Of a stretch of DNA of 64,000 nucleotides, positions 19,059-28,276 are shown piece by piece (the stretch's first letter is position 1; the number at the start of each line of letters is the position of its first letter). The notes under the pieces were generated by a model, which was not told the origin of the DNA, did not search any database, and saw only the letters and a list, made by a program, of their open reading frames with translations. The stretch is from Marichromatium bheemlicum (lineage in GTDB: Bacteria; Pseudomonadota; Gammaproteobacteria; Chromatiales; Chromatiaceae). The translations under genes were made by a program, and so were the position numbers. The DNA lies in NCBI RefSeq assembly GCF_012276755.1, contig NZ_JAAXKX010000011.1:1-64000 (forward strand), given 5' to 3'.

Positions 19059-20447
19059 CTAGACCGCCCCCTTGCCGAAGACCACCACCTCGACCGTCTC
19101 GATCAGGATCAGCAGATCGAGGAAGATGCTGTAGTTCTTGACGTAGTAGAGGTCGTACTCGAGCTTACGCAGCGCATCCTCCTCGGAGCTGCCATAGGGA
19201 TAGCAGAGCTGCGCCCAGCCGGTCAGCCCGGGTTTGACGCGATGACGCGCGGCGTAGTAGTCGTACTTGCGCGCCAGGGTGGCGACGAACTCGGGCCGCT
19301 CCGGCCGCGGCCCGACAAAGCTCATCTCGCCCTTGAGGACATTGAAGATCTGCGGCAGCTCGTCGATCCGGGTCTTGCGGATGAAGCGCCCGACGCGGGT
19401 GATGCGCGAGTCGTTCTTGGTCGCCCAGCGCGGTCGGCCATCGGCCTCGGCGTCGACCCGCATACTGCGGAACTTGACCACATCGAACGGTAGCCCGTTC
19501 TCACCGATGCGGGTCTGACGATAGAACACCGGGTGGCGAAAACGGCTCTCGACGGCGATCGCCAGCGCGGTGATCAGCATCACCGGCCACAGCAACACCA
19601 GAAAGACCACCGACACCAGCACGTCGAACAACCGCTTGAGCAGCATCGTCATCGCGCCATGCCGAAAGCCATCGGAGAGCATCAGCCAGCTCGGATTCAA
19701 CAAATCGAGCTTGACCACGCCCATCTCGCGCTCGAAGAACCCCTGCGGCTCGAGCACCTCGATGCCAGCCATGCGACAGTCGAGTAGCTCCTCGATCGGC
19801 AGCTTGCCGCGCCGATCCTTGACCGCCACCACCAGCTCATCGGCCTGGGTCTCGGTAATGATGCGCAGCAACGGCCGGTCATAGGGGATGCAGCCCGGCA
19901 CGTCCTGTTCGGCGGCCTCGGCCTGCAACGGCACCAGCCCGACGATGTCGAGGCCACGTGGATTGGCGGCCATCACCGCCTCGGCGAGTGGCCCGGCACC
20001 GAGCACCAAGACCCGCCGTTTGAAGATGCCCGGCTTGATGACATAGGAGAGCAGCCGCAATGCGATGACGGCGGTGATCGATAGCACCACGGTCAAGGCC
20101 AGGATACTGCGCCACAGCTCGATGTGTGGGAAGCTGAAGGAGAGCACCGCCAGCGCCACGGCACCGAGCAACACCGCCAGCACGATCCGTAGCAGCGATC
20201 CCCACCACCCCTCCCTGAAGCTCGCCTCGTAGAGCCCCATCGCCCCCATCGAGAGCACGAAGACGACCGCCAGCACCACGGAATAGAGCGAGACCCCGGC
20301 GATATCGGCCGGCACCTCGGCCCCGATCGACCACCACCGCAGATGGAGGCTGGCATGGAAACAGGTGGCGAAGACCAACCCCTCGATCCCGGCCAGGATC
20401 AGCAGGGGTAGACGCATATAGTGACGGAAGATTCGGATGGAACGCAT
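19059..20447 (-). CDS. EpsB-2-like initiating sugar transferase (polyprenyl glycosylphosphotransferase)
   Basis: 462 residues: N-terminal four- to five-helix membrane part, a central nucleotide-binding-like CoA-binding fold (RVLVLGAGPLAEAVMAANPRGLDIVGLV), one more membrane helix (LVSVVFLVLLWPVMLITALAIAVES) and the cytoplasmic bacterial sugar-transferase domain with KFRSMRVDAE, RIDELPQIFNVLKGEMSFVGPRPERPEF and PGLTGWAQ. Such enzymes move sugar-1-phosphate to undecaprenyl phosphate, the first step of EPS repeat-unit assembly; the length and sequence fit the XrtA-associated subfamily. Standing alone with a 443-base upstream region, it probably has its own promoter. Confidence 0.92.
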   Translation of the reverse strand: MRSIRIFRHYMRLPLLILAGIEGLVFATCFHASLHLRWWSIGAEVPADIAGVSLYSVVLAVVFVLSMGAMGLYEASFREGWWGSLLRIVLAVLLGAVALAVLSFSFPHIELWRSILALTVVLSITAVIALRLLSYVIKPGIFKRRVLVLGAGPLAEAVMAANPRGLDIVGLVPLQAEAAEQDVPGCIPYDRPLLRIITETQADELVVAVKDRRGKLPIEELLDCRMAGIEVLEPQGFFEREMGVVKLDLLNPSWLMLSDGFRHGAMTMLLKRLFDVLVSVVFLVLLWPVMLITALAIAVESRFRHPVFYRQTRIGENGLPFDVVKFRSMRVDAEADGRPRWATKNDSRITRVGRFIRKTRIDELPQIFNVLKGEMSFVGPRPERPEFVATLARKYDYYAARHRVKPGLTGWAQLCYPYGSSEEDALRKLEYDLYYVKNYSIFLDLLILIETVEVVVFGKGAV

Positions 20448-20890
20448 GGGCGGGGAACACCTGGCGATGACGAACAGAGCGCGACGCCGACCGATGGCGA
20501 CAGAGCGATCCTCTTCGATCGCCCAGGTCGGGGCGGCGCCTATCTCATGGAAGTCGCGCGACTAGACCCTGGGCCCTGACGAGAACCCGGGTCATCCGCC
20601 ACCCTGTTCGAGCCCTTAGTCCAGCCTTGAGATCCCGCGGCATCCACACGGCGTCCAGTCCCGCTTCGCACCTGTCATCCTTCACGCCCCTTCTTGCAAC
20701 AGGAACGGTTCTCGCGCCCATGACATCACCTCGGGGATTGATCGGCCTGCGGTCGAGGTTAACCTTACGTGTACAAAAAAATCAAATGGCCGCTCCTTGT
20801 CCGCCCCCCTGAACGCACCTCGAAAACGATTCGAAACAAGGATCGATTCAGATACCCCAGCAGAAAAAACAAAGGGGGCTGACACAAACA
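20448..20890. other. Intergenic region upstream of the sugar transferase
   Basis: 443 bases between the leftward sugar-transferase gene and the end of the leftward HPr-rel-A cassette. The right part (about 20760-20920) is noticeably A-rich (for example gtgtacaaaaaaatcaaatgg) and would hold the end of the cassette transcript and promoter elements. I see no clear sigma54 site, riboswitch or gene. Confidence 0.35.
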
Positions 20891-22006
20891 TCAACCACCA
20901 AAAAGTGTACGCAGTTGCAGGCTGCCCTTGTATCCGAGATGACGCAACAACAGCCATGACGGCATCCGCAACCAGTGAGCGCGCGCAAAGATCAGGGTCC
21001 GCGCGCCCCTCACCCGCAGGGGGGCCCGGCCATCGGCATCGGGGAGTAGAGACAAGCGCACCAGCCGCGTCATCAGCCACGCCAGCGGGGGCGCTGGCCG
21101 CCACTGCCGCAATCGCGCCTCGACCACCACCGGCAGCTCCAGGACAAAGAGCTGGTGTACATGATGCAACGCATGAAACAGCGGGCGTTGTAGCCCGAAC
21201 TGCTCGGCACGGTCGAGTAGCGCCGGCCAAAAACCCACGCGCCCCCTGAATTGACCGAGCAGGTCCCAGACATCGACCAGGTCACGCAACCGCAGGCCCT
21301 CGTGTCGATCCCCCTCCATAAACAGGTGGAGCACCGCATGCAGCACCATATCGGGCGCGCCGAGCACCCGTAGCGACTCGTGCCCGGCCACCTTGCAGCT
21401 CGCCGCGAACAACGGCGCTGGATCGAAGTGCAATCGATTGGTGCGCGGCAGTAGCCGATGGTGCAAATCGATCTCGGTGTCGCGCTCGAGGTGTCGCAAC
21501 GGCGGCAGCTCGTGCATCCACTCACGGTAGTAACGCTCGTCATACCTCGACAGACCAGCGCCCTGCCAGCCCCGAGCCCGCAAACGTTGCTCGACCTCGG
21601 CAAGCCCATCCTCGGCAATCAACAGATCGACATCCGAGAACAGGCGGCCTCGCGCCGCCGCCGTCTCGGCCAGAACGTAGGCGACCCCTTTGAGCGCGAC
21701 CACCTCGACCGGGACGCCATCGAGCGCACGCAAGATGCGATCGACCTCCCAGGTCAGCCGCCGCTGCTGGTATTGCACCTGACAGCGTGCCGCATGCAGA
21801 TGGTGGGCAACCCGCTCGGGCAATTGCTCAATCAGCCCCCGGGCGGCGAGATCGGCATCCAGGCGCCCGAGCAGGCGAGTATGACGCGCTGCCCGCAACA
21901 ACAGGTCCCAATCCGCAGACGACAGTGTCGGCAGCGTCTCCGGGGCGCGCAGCGCACGCAGCAGCAGTGCGCCGGCGTGACGTGACCGGTTCATACGCTG
22001 GCTCAT
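20891..22006 (-). CDS. NTP_transf_5 nucleotidyltransferase of the HPr-rel-A cassette
   Basis: 371 residues of the minimal nucleotidyltransferase superfamily: VVALKGVAYVLAE then the catalytic carboxylate motif FSDVDLLI (residues 123-130), followed by the WMHELPPLRHLERDTEIDLHHRLLP strand and a helical C-terminal half. Members transfer a nucleotide or phosphate to a protein or peptide, and occur beside HprK-like kinases in peptide-tailoring clusters. The ATG overlaps the kinase stop (ATGA), so it is the last gene of a coupled operon; an in-frame start further upstream would run deep into the kinase gene. True acceptor is unknown. Confidence 0.82.
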   Translation of the reverse strand: MSQRMNRSRHAGALLLRALRAPETLPTLSSADWDLLLRAARHTRLLGRLDADLAARGLIEQLPERVAHHLHAARCQVQYQQRRLTWEVDRILRALDGVPVEVVALKGVAYVLAETAAARGRLFSDVDLLIAEDGLAEVEQRLRARGWQGAGLSRYDERYYREWMHELPPLRHLERDTEIDLHHRLLPRTNRLHFDPAPLFAASCKVAGHESLRVLGAPDMVLHAVLHLFMEGDRHEGLRLRDLVDVWDLLGQFRGRVGFWPALLDRAEQFGLQRPLFHALHHVHQLFVLELPVVVEARLRQWRPAPPLAWLMTRLVRLSLLPDADGRAPLRVRGARTLIFARAHWLRMPSWLLLRHLGYKGSLQLRTLFGG

Positions 22007-22920
22007 GGTTCGGTCTCCGCGAGCGCACCGAGCACGCCCAAGGCCGCGTCGAGATCGGAATAGCCCAGTCGATAGCAGCGACAACGCTCGACCAACCGAG
22101 CAACGGTGATGAAGCCACCCTCACCGCACAGCTCATAGTTGAAAGCGTTGCCCGCCACCATCAAAAAGGCATCGCTCCGGTTCAACGGCTCGAGCCGGGT
22201 CGGGGCCTCGGCCTGCCATCGCGGGAACACCACCCAAGCCGGGGTTGCCGGCTCGTCCATGCGCATCACCGCCGCGCGCGGTGGGCGCACATGTGCCACC
22301 GTGCCCTTGCGAGTCCCGGTGAAGGCGGGACCGATCTCGGCCTCGGGCGCAAAGGCACGGATCACCTCGATCGAGTCGTTCTTCAGCGGGATCGGCCGCG
22401 GCAGCGGCAACAACCGCCCGTGTTGCGGGGCCACCAAGCCGAACTCGTCGGAGAGCAGGCGCCAGCCGCGATGGGCCAAGGCGGTGCAGAGGGTCGATTT
22501 ACCGGCCCCAGGGGCCCCGGGCAACACCAGGGCGCGTCCACCACGTTCGAGCACGGCGGCATGGAGCATCAACAGATGGTGAGCGCGCCGCGCCACGCAC
22601 CAATTCAACCCCCACTCGAGCATCGGGAAATGGTGTGCCGCCGCCAGCGGCTGAAAGGGGGAGCGACCATCGACGGTGAAGCGCGCCTGGGGTCGCCACC
22701 ACCGCCGCAGCCACCCGTGGTGATCGAGACGGACATGGAAATCACGGACTTGACCGGGCACTGCCAGCGGGTAGTCGCCCCACATCCGCCACAGCACCGG
22801 CAGCAAGGCGGTCAGCCCGAGCTGCAGGTTAACCAGGAAGGGGCCGATACAGACATCGATCCCGCAGGGCCTCTGCACCTGGCGGGCAAGCTCATCGATA
22901 TCGAGATCGCCAACCCTCAC
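22003..22920 (-). CDS. HprK-related kinase A
   Basis: 305 residues. The C-terminal two thirds resemble the HPr kinase/phosphorylase core: HAAVLERGGRALVLPGAPGAGKSTL with Walker A at 135-142, then WRLLSDEFGLV carrying the acidic pair Asp158-Glu159 expected near the catalytic site. No HPr or PTS gene is nearby, so HPr is not the likely substrate. The family ('HprK-related kinase A') is usually found next to a PqqD-like protein and an NTP_transf_5 protein in PEP-CTERM genomes, precisely the neighbours here. The GTG start overlaps the PqqD-like stop (GTGA). Confidence 0.88.
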   Translation of the reverse strand: MRVGDLDIDELARQVQRPCGIDVCIGPFLVNLQLGLTALLPVLWRMWGDYPLAVPGQVRDFHVRLDHHGWLRRWWRPQARFTVDGRSPFQPLAAAHHFPMLEWGLNWCVARRAHHLLMLHAAVLERGGRALVLPGAPGAGKSTLCTALAHRGWRLLSDEFGLVAPQHGRLLPLPRPIPLKNDSIEVIRAFAPEAEIGPAFTGTRKGTVAHVRPPRAAVMRMDEPATPAWVVFPRWQAEAPTRLEPLNRSDAFLMVAGNAFNYELCGEGGFITVARLVERCRCYRLGYSDLDAALGVLGALAETEP

Positions 22921-23228
22921 GCCGTCGTGGTCCCGATCACGATCCCCAGCTCATCGAGACGCGCCAGCAGGGCCTCGAGCTGGCTGCGACGCAATACCTC
23001 GGCAGCGCCCGCCGAGGGCGCGGGGTCAAGCACCGCGAGTAGGTCATCGACAGTCGCCTCGCCCTCATGCAGGCGCGCCACCACCTGCGACCCGGCGGCA
23101 TTGAGGTAGTGGGTCTCGCCCGAGGCCCCCTGATAGAGCAGCCGCTCACCATCCCAGACGACCTCGAGCAACGGGGCGGAGCTGAGTCGCCAGCGCACGG
23201 GCCTCACCATCGCCGAACTCACCGACAC
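22917..23228 (-). CDS. PqqD-family peptide chaperone of the HPr-rel-A system
   Basis: 103 residues. PqqD-type fold: WDGERLLYQGASGETHYLNAAGSQVVARLHEGEATVDDLLAVL, where the YLNAAGSQVVARL helix-start is the hallmark of this family. PqqD proteins (RRE domains) bind leader regions of peptide substrates and present them to modifying enzymes. The GTG start is fixed by an almost perfect GGAGGTGA ribosome-binding site six bases upstream. It sits between a candidate secreted substrate gene and the kinase gene and is translationally coupled to the latter. Confidence 0.88.
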   Translation of the reverse strand: MSVSSAMVRPVRWRLSSAPLLEVVWDGERLLYQGASGETHYLNAAGSQVVARLHEGEATVDDLLAVLDPAPSAGAAEVLRRSQLEALLARLDELGIVIGTTTA

Positions 23229-23278
23229 GGCTCACCTCCAGAGCGGCGCACCCAGCGCGCACCCGTCACACGGCCCCA

Positions 23279-23590
23279 TCACTGGCACAGCGGCGCGTCC
23301 GGCCCCAGCGAAGTGGCCGACGAGGCCGTGACGATGTTGCCGTTGCAGCGGCTGACACCGGTATTGGGATCATCCTCGAGGATGCCGTCGCAGGCCTCGC
23401 CGGGTGCCAGCTCACGCTGGGCGTTGAACTCGACGACATCGACGCAACCGCTGCTCTGCGCCAAGGCCGCACCACTGCGCAGGGTCATCACCATCGGCGC
23501 GGCCACCGCCGCCTGTTTGAGCAAACGCCGGCGAGCACGGCTGTGGGTGTTCTCGTCGTGATCCGTGTCGGGGGGATTCGGAGTAGTCAT
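23279..23590 (-). CDS. Small Tat-type secreted Cys-containing protein, candidate substrate of the cassette
   Basis: 103 residues: N-terminal acidic stretch, twin-arginine-like signal RARRRLLKQAAVAAPMVMTL and a likely cleavage near GAALAQ-SS. The mature part of about 58 residues has four cysteines (49, 67, 82, 102) and ends PDAPLCQ. No known domain. A Tat signal means the protein is exported folded, so any cytoplasmic modification could happen first. It is the first gene of the operon, 50 bases before the PqqD-like gene, which is where substrate genes of peptide-modifying cassettes usually lie. GAAGAG precedes the ATG by about nine bases. The substrate role is inference. Confidence 0.7.
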   Translation of the reverse strand: MTTPNPPDTDHDENTHSRARRRLLKQAAVAAPMVMTLRSGAALAQSSGCVDVVEFNAQRELAPGEACDGILEDDPNTGVSRCNGNIVTASSATSLGPDAPLCQ

Positions 23591-24121
23591 TGAGGGATCT
23601 CTTCAGCATGTTGAGCGGATTCTGCGGGCCCGCAGCACCTCCATGGGAGCAGGCGCCCGGGACGGGCGCCGCCCGCGCGCAGACGATCTGCGCCGGGGCC
23701 CGCCACAGGCGATCGCCGCGCGGGAGCCCCTCCTTCCCTTCTTGGCGACGCCCCGTCTCGGGCGCAAGACGAGACCGGCGCCCAACACCGGCCATACGTC
23801 CAGGCCCCTGACCGATGCAAGACACCTCACACCGACCAGTATCGAGAGCATACCGTACCGCGACGCGGTGCGCACACGTAGCGCAAAAACACCAGGTCAC
23901 CACACAAACCCGACGAAAGGCTATAATCTTTTTATATACAAAGATAAAAAACATCTTTAAACAGGATCCCGCCAGGCCAACCTTGACGCACAGCCTACAC
24001 ATTTCGTAGCTTTTCCGCACCCATCCAGACACAGGACCACGCCGTGCACCGTCCAGGCTGTCGAATGCCATGCAGACATGCGCCCCGGCCCCGTGCGGAC
24101 TGAGCCCCAAGGACCGCCCCG
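23591..24121. other. Divergent control region with an AT-rich core
   Basis: About 530 bases between the leftward HPr-rel-A cassette and the rightward EPS block. Bases about 23880-23965 are AT-rich. A perfect -10-like TATAAT (23922-23927) reads rightward, without a good -35 partner at 17 bases; the inverted repeat AAAGAT-N7-ATCTTT (23940-23958) lies just beyond. The GC-rich left part (23600-23800) contains no supported gene. Probably holds promoters for both directions. Confidence 0.4.
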
Positions 24122-25348
24122 ATGCGCATCCTCCACATCCTCGACCATTCGTTACCGCTCCACTCCGGCTATACCTTCAGGACCGCCAACCTGCTTCGCG
24201 AACAACGTCGACTCGGTTGGGAGACCTGCCATCTCACCGGACCACGCCACGGCAACCGGCGCGCTGACAGCGAACACTGCGACGGCCTCGAGTTCCATCG
24301 CACCGCACCGCCACGTGGCGCACTCGCCACGCACCCCGTCCTCGGCCCCTGGCTGGAGATGCGCGCCACCGAGCAGCGGCTGTTCGAGCTTGCCCGGCAC
24401 CTCCTCCCCGACCTGCTGCACGCCCATTCCCCCGTCCTCGACGCCTTCCCCGCACTCCGCGTCGGCCGCCGGCTCGGCATCCCGGTGGTCTACGAGGTCC
24501 GCGCCTTCTGGGAGGATGCCGCGGTCGATCACGGCACCACCGTCGCCGGCAGCCTGCGCTACCAGGCCACCCGCGCACTCGAGACGCACGCGCTACGCCA
24601 CGCCGCACACGTCTTCACCATCTGCGAGGGACTGCGCGGCGACATCATCGCCCGCGGTATCCCGGCGCAGCGGGTCACCGTGATCCCCAATGCCGTCGAT
24701 CTCGAACACTTCCGCCCGAGTGCCGCGCCGGACCCTGTACTGGCGCGCCGCCTCGGGCTCGAGGACAACGGCGAGGTAATCGGTTTCGTCGGCTCCTTCT
24801 ATGCCTACGAGGGGCTCGACCTGCTGCTCGAGGCGCTGCCACGACTGCTGCAACAGCGCCCCGGGCTGCATCTGCTGCTGGTCGGCGGCGGTCCCCAGGA
24901 GGCGGCGTTGCGCGCACGCGCCGAGCAGCTCGGCATCGCCGCAGCGGTCCGCTTCACCGGGCGGGTGCCGCACCAGGAGGTGCAGCGCTACTACGACCTG
25001 ATCGACCTGCTGGTCTACCCCCGCCACGCGATCCGTCTCACCGAGCTGGTCACTCCGCTCAAACCGCTCGAGGCCATGGCCCAGGGGCGGGTGTTCGTCG
25101 CCTCCGACGTCGGCGGACACCGCGAGCTGATCCGCGACGGCGAGACCGGACGGCTGTTTCGCGCCGGCGACGTCACGGCCCTCGTCTCCACCGTGGAGGC
25201 GATGCTCAAGGCACGCGAGCACTGGCCGGCGATGCGCGCGGCGGGACGACGCTTCGTCGAGCAGACACGCAACTGGCGCGTCAGTGTCGCCCACTATGGC
25301 CCGGCTTATACGCAGGTACTCGAGCGCCGCCGCGGCGAGCGCAGATAG
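24122..25348 (+). CDS. Exosortase A-associated family 4 glycosyltransferase (Daro_2409-like)
   Basis: 408 residues, GT-B fold. The N-terminus MRILHILDHSLPLHSGYTFRT is characteristic of the PEP-CTERM/exosortase A-associated group; the donor-binding half shows VIPNAVDLEHFRP, GFVGSFYAYEGLDLLLEALP and the E-x7-E region KPLEAMAQGRVFVASDVGGHRELI. Transfers a sugar to the lipid-linked EPS precursor on the cytoplasmic face. AAGGA eight bases upstream fixes the start. First gene of a six-gene rightward block with short gaps or overlaps. Confidence 0.9.
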   Translation: MRILHILDHSLPLHSGYTFRTANLLREQRRLGWETCHLTGPRHGNRRADSEHCDGLEFHRTAPPRGALATHPVLGPWLEMRATEQRLFELARHLLPDLLHAHSPVLDAFPALRVGRRLGIPVVYEVRAFWEDAAVDHGTTVAGSLRYQATRALETHALRHAAHVFTICEGLRGDIIARGIPAQRVTVIPNAVDLEHFRPSAAPDPVLARRLGLEDNGEVIGFVGSFYAYEGLDLLLEALPRLLQQRPGLHLLLVGGGPQEAALRARAEQLGIAAAVRFTGRVPHQEVQRYYDLIDLLVYPRHAIRLTELVTPLKPLEAMAQGRVFVASDVGGHRELIRDGETGRLFRAGDVTALVSTVEAMLKAREHWPAMRAAGRRFVEQTRNWRVSVAHYGPAYTQVLERRRGERR

Positions 25349-25356
25349 GAGCAACG

Positions 25357-26238
25357 ATGAAACGCAGTCTGCAGCGCGCACGCCAGCACCTCTATGCCTG
25401 GCAGACCCGCCACCGCAACCGGCGCAGCCTCGCCGCCCTCGAGGCCCACCTCGCAGGTCGCGACCCGGCGCTACTGGTCCACCAGATGGGACGTGCCGGC
25501 TCGATGACCACGGTCAACACCCTACGGGCTGCCGGACTGGGCATGCCGGTGTTCCACACCCACTGGCTCAATCCGGTCAACATCCGCAAGCGTCTCGACC
25601 GCTTCGCCGGCGCCCCCGAGCGGCGCCTGCCGCTGAACGTGCGCATGGCCCGACGCATCGGCCAGGAGTTGCAGCAGCACGGCCCACACCACCGTCCCTG
25701 GCATCTGGTGAGCGTCTTCCGCGAGCCGGTGGCACGCAACCTCTCGGTCTATTTCCTCAGTATCGAGGACTTCATCCCCGATTTCTTCGACCGCCACGCC
25801 CGGGGCGCGCTCGGCGACGCCGAGATCCTCGAGACCTTCCTCGAGCGCTTCCCGCACGACCAGCCGGTATGCTGGTTCGACGAGGAGATCCGCGACACCT
25901 TCGGTATCGACGTCTACGCCCAGCCCTTTCCGATCGCGCGCGGCTATCAGATCATCCGCCAATCCGATATCGCCGTACTGCTGATCAAGGTCGAGCGCCT
26001 CAACGATTGCTATGCCGCCGCCTTCGCCGAGTTCCTCGGGGTCGACGTGCCCCGGCTCGAACAGACCCATGTCACCGAGGAGGATCCGGCCTACTCGATG
26101 TACAAGGACTTCATCGCCAACGTCCAGCTCCCAACGGACTATCTCGATCGTCTTTACGACACCCGCTTCGCGCGTCACTTCTACGGCGAGACCGAGATCG
26201 CCCGGCTCCGACACCAGTGGGGAGGTGGCCATGCCTGA
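25357..26238 (+). CDS. Putative capsular polysaccharide synthesis protein, sulfotransferase-like (PF10364 type)
   Basis: 293 residues. LLVHQMGRAGSMTTVNTLRAAGL resembles the 5'-phosphosulfate-binding loop and LVSVFREPVARNLSVYFLS the 3'-phosphate-binding helix of PAPS-dependent sulfotransferases; RLEQTHVTEEDPAYSMYKDFI is typical of the capsular-synthesis family. Predicted to sulfate a sugar in the EPS, although the family has little biochemistry. AGGAGCAACG directly before the ATG and an eight-base gap from the upstream glycosyltransferase show operon membership. Confidence 0.75.
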   Translation: MKRSLQRARQHLYAWQTRHRNRRSLAALEAHLAGRDPALLVHQMGRAGSMTTVNTLRAAGLGMPVFHTHWLNPVNIRKRLDRFAGAPERRLPLNVRMARRIGQELQQHGPHHRPWHLVSVFREPVARNLSVYFLSIEDFIPDFFDRHARGALGDAEILETFLERFPHDQPVCWFDEEIRDTFGIDVYAQPFPIARGYQIIRQSDIAVLLIKVERLNDCYAAAFAEFLGVDVPRLEQTHVTEEDPAYSMYKDFIANVQLPTDYLDRLYDTRFARHFYGETEIARLRHQWGGGHA

Positions 26239-26319
26239 CACCGCACCGGTACGGCAACCGTCCCGTCACCGGCCACGGGCACACTGGCGTCGACATAGAC
26301 CACCGGCACGGCAATCGCG

Positions 26320-27336
26320 GTGAGCACCCAACAGAGCCGGCACTATCCGTCACACCCGGCGCTCGAGATACTGATCTGCACCCATCAGCGCGCTCGGCTA
26401 TTGACGCGCGCGCTCGACTCGCTGGAGACGGCGGCGCGCCCGGCGGACTGTCCACTCGGCGTCTTCGTGGTCGCCAACGCCTGCAGCGACGAGACGCCCC
26501 AAGTGCTCGCCGCGCGCGCCGCCACTCCCGACACCGCGCGGTTGCCGCTGCGCTGGATCGTCGACCCGGTGCCGGGCAAGAGCCACGCGCTCAATCTCGC
26601 CCTGCCGCAGGCGCGCGCCCCGCTGATCGCCTTCGTCGACGACGATCACCGGCTCGATCCAGGCTATCTGCTCGCCCTGGTCGAGGCCGCCCGCGCCCAC
26701 CCCGAGGCCGAACTCTTCTGTGGTCGCATCCTCCCCGACTGGGACGGCAGCGAACCGGCTTGGGTCCACGACCAGGGGCCCTACCGCATCTATCCGCTGC
26801 CGGTACCACGCTTCGACCTCGGCGCCGCGCCCCACCCGGTGGTCCCTGGCAGCGCCACCCCGGGCGGTGGCAACCTCGCCATCCGCCAGGGCCTGTTCGA
26901 GCGCATCGGACCCTTCCGCCTCGAACTCGGCCCCCACGGCCACGACCTCGGCGGCGCCGAGGACATCGAGTGGGTCAAGCGTGCCGTGACCGATGGCGCG
27001 CCACTGCACTATGTCCCCGGGATGTGTCAGTACCACTATGTCGAGGCCAACCGGCTGACCCTCGGCTATGTGTTGCGCAAGGCCTATGAGCGCTCGGCCT
27101 CGACACTGCGCATCAGCCCCGCCGCCGGTCAACGACGCTGGCCGCCGCGTTACATGCTACGCAAGGTCCTCGGCTACGGCCTGCGCGCGCTGTTCGCGCT
27201 CGGTTGGCCGGCACGACGCTTCTATCTCACCCGACTCGCCGCCGCGCTCGGCGAGCTCAAGGGCTTCACCCAGCGCAGGCGTGGAGCCGGATCGACATCA
27301 CCGTCAGGGAGTGACCCGGATGCACCCGCTCGCTAA
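26320..27336 (+). CDS. Family 2 glycosyltransferase
   Basis: 338 residues with GT-A fold: EILICTHQRARLLTRALDSLE, the metal-binding IAFVDDDHRLDPGYL, and a catalytic-side GGAEDIEWVKRAV. No transmembrane segment, so a cytoplasmic, membrane-peripheral sugar transferase for EPS assembly. GTG start has only a weak ribosome site; no better in-frame ATG exists nearby. The 3' end overlaps the following sulfotransferase gene by 17 bases. Confidence 0.87.
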   Translation: MSTQQSRHYPSHPALEILICTHQRARLLTRALDSLETAARPADCPLGVFVVANACSDETPQVLAARAATPDTARLPLRWIVDPVPGKSHALNLALPQARAPLIAFVDDDHRLDPGYLLALVEAARAHPEAELFCGRILPDWDGSEPAWVHDQGPYRIYPLPVPRFDLGAAPHPVVPGSATPGGGNLAIRQGLFERIGPFRLELGPHGHDLGGAEDIEWVKRAVTDGAPLHYVPGMCQYHYVEANRLTLGYVLRKAYERSASTLRISPAAGQRRWPPRYMLRKVLGYGLRALFALGWPARRFYLTRLAAALGELKGFTQRRRGAGSTSPSGSDPDAPAR

Positions 27337-28276
27337 GCTCGCCAAGCTGCGCGATCCCGAGATCCGCGCCAAGAACCGGCGCGCGCTGTGGCTCGGGGCG
27401 CGTGGCCGCTGGTGGGACCTGACCCGCCCCCGGATGCCCGACCCGGTGTTCCTGGTCGGTTGCTCGCGCTCCGGCACCACCGTGACCTACGAGACCCTGG
27501 CCGCCGCGCCGCAGCTGCTGAGCCTCGGCTACGAGGTGCCGCGACTGTGGAACGGGTGCTACGGCCCGCTCAACAACGGCTGGACCTCGGAGGCCGCCGG
27601 CCGTGCCGACGCCCGCCCCGAACACCGTGCCGCCGCGCTGCGCTTCTTCTACCAGCACCTGGGAGGCGGCTGGGTGCTCGACAAGACCTGCATCAACACC
27701 CTGCGCCTGCCCTATCTCCACGCCCTCTTTCCCGAGGCGCGCTTCGTCTTCATCCATCGCGACGGGCGCGACAACATCAGCTCGATGATCGACGGCTGGC
27801 GCCAGGGCCGCACCGATGGGGGCTTCGGGCTCGAGCCGTTCTTCGGCCCATCCCCCGAGCCGGTGGCGATCAACGACGGCGAGTTCACCCAGTGGCACTT
27901 CTTCCTGCCCCCGGGCTGGCGCGACTACAACCACGCCAGCCTCGAGGAGGTCTGCGCCTACCAGTGGCTCACCGCCAACCGCATGGCGCTCGACGCCGCC
28001 GCCGAGATCCCTGCCGAGCAATGGATCCAGATCCGTTATGAGGACCTGGTGGCACGACCGGAAGCGGTCTTCGCCGAGGTCTTCGCGCGACTCGGCATCC
28101 CCTTCGACGAACCGCTGCGCGCGCACTGCCGCGCCCTCGACCAGCGCCCCACCAGCATCGTCTCCGGCCCGCCCCAGCGGGCCAAGTGGCGCACCCGCAA
28201 CCCCGAGGCGATCGCGCGCATCCTGCCGCGCATCGGCCCGCTGATGGAGGAACTCGGCTATGACTGCGACGCCTGA
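27320..28276 (+). CDS. PAPS-dependent sulfotransferase
   Basis: 318 residues. The 5'-phosphosulfate loop is VFLVGCSRSGTTVTYETL and the 3'-phosphate-binding segment FVFIHRDGRDNISSMIDGWR; IQIRYEDLVARPEAVFAEVFARLGIP and a basic C-terminal stretch complete the sulfotransferase family pattern. Predicted to transfer sulfate from PAPS to an EPS hydroxyl. AGGGAG eight bases before the ATG decides the start; an in-frame GTG nine bases upstream has no room for a ribosome site. Overlaps genes on both sides. Confidence 0.85.
   Translation: MHPLAKLAKLRDPEIRAKNRRALWLGARGRWWDLTRPRMPDPVFLVGCSRSGTTVTYETLAAAPQLLSLGYEVPRLWNGCYGPLNNGWTSEAAGRADARPEHRAAALRFFYQHLGGGWVLDKTCINTLRLPYLHALFPEARFVFIHRDGRDNISSMIDGWRQGRTDGGFGLEPFFGPSPEPVAINDGEFTQWHFFLPPGWRDYNHASLEEVCAYQWLTANRMALDAAAEIPAEQWIQIRYEDLVARPEAVFAEVFARLGIPFDEPLRAHCRALDQRPTSIVSGPPQRAKWRTRNPEAIARILPRIGPLMEELGYDCDA

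Noticed and set aside
23940-23958. AAAGAT-N7-ATCTTT as a terminator
   Set aside because: Stem is short and AT-only and sits in a promoter-like region between divergent genes, so termination there is unlikely.
25284-27089. 601-codon frame across two EPS genes
   Set aside because: Arg/Pro-rich shadow spanning a gene boundary; the true genes there have motifs and ribosome sites.
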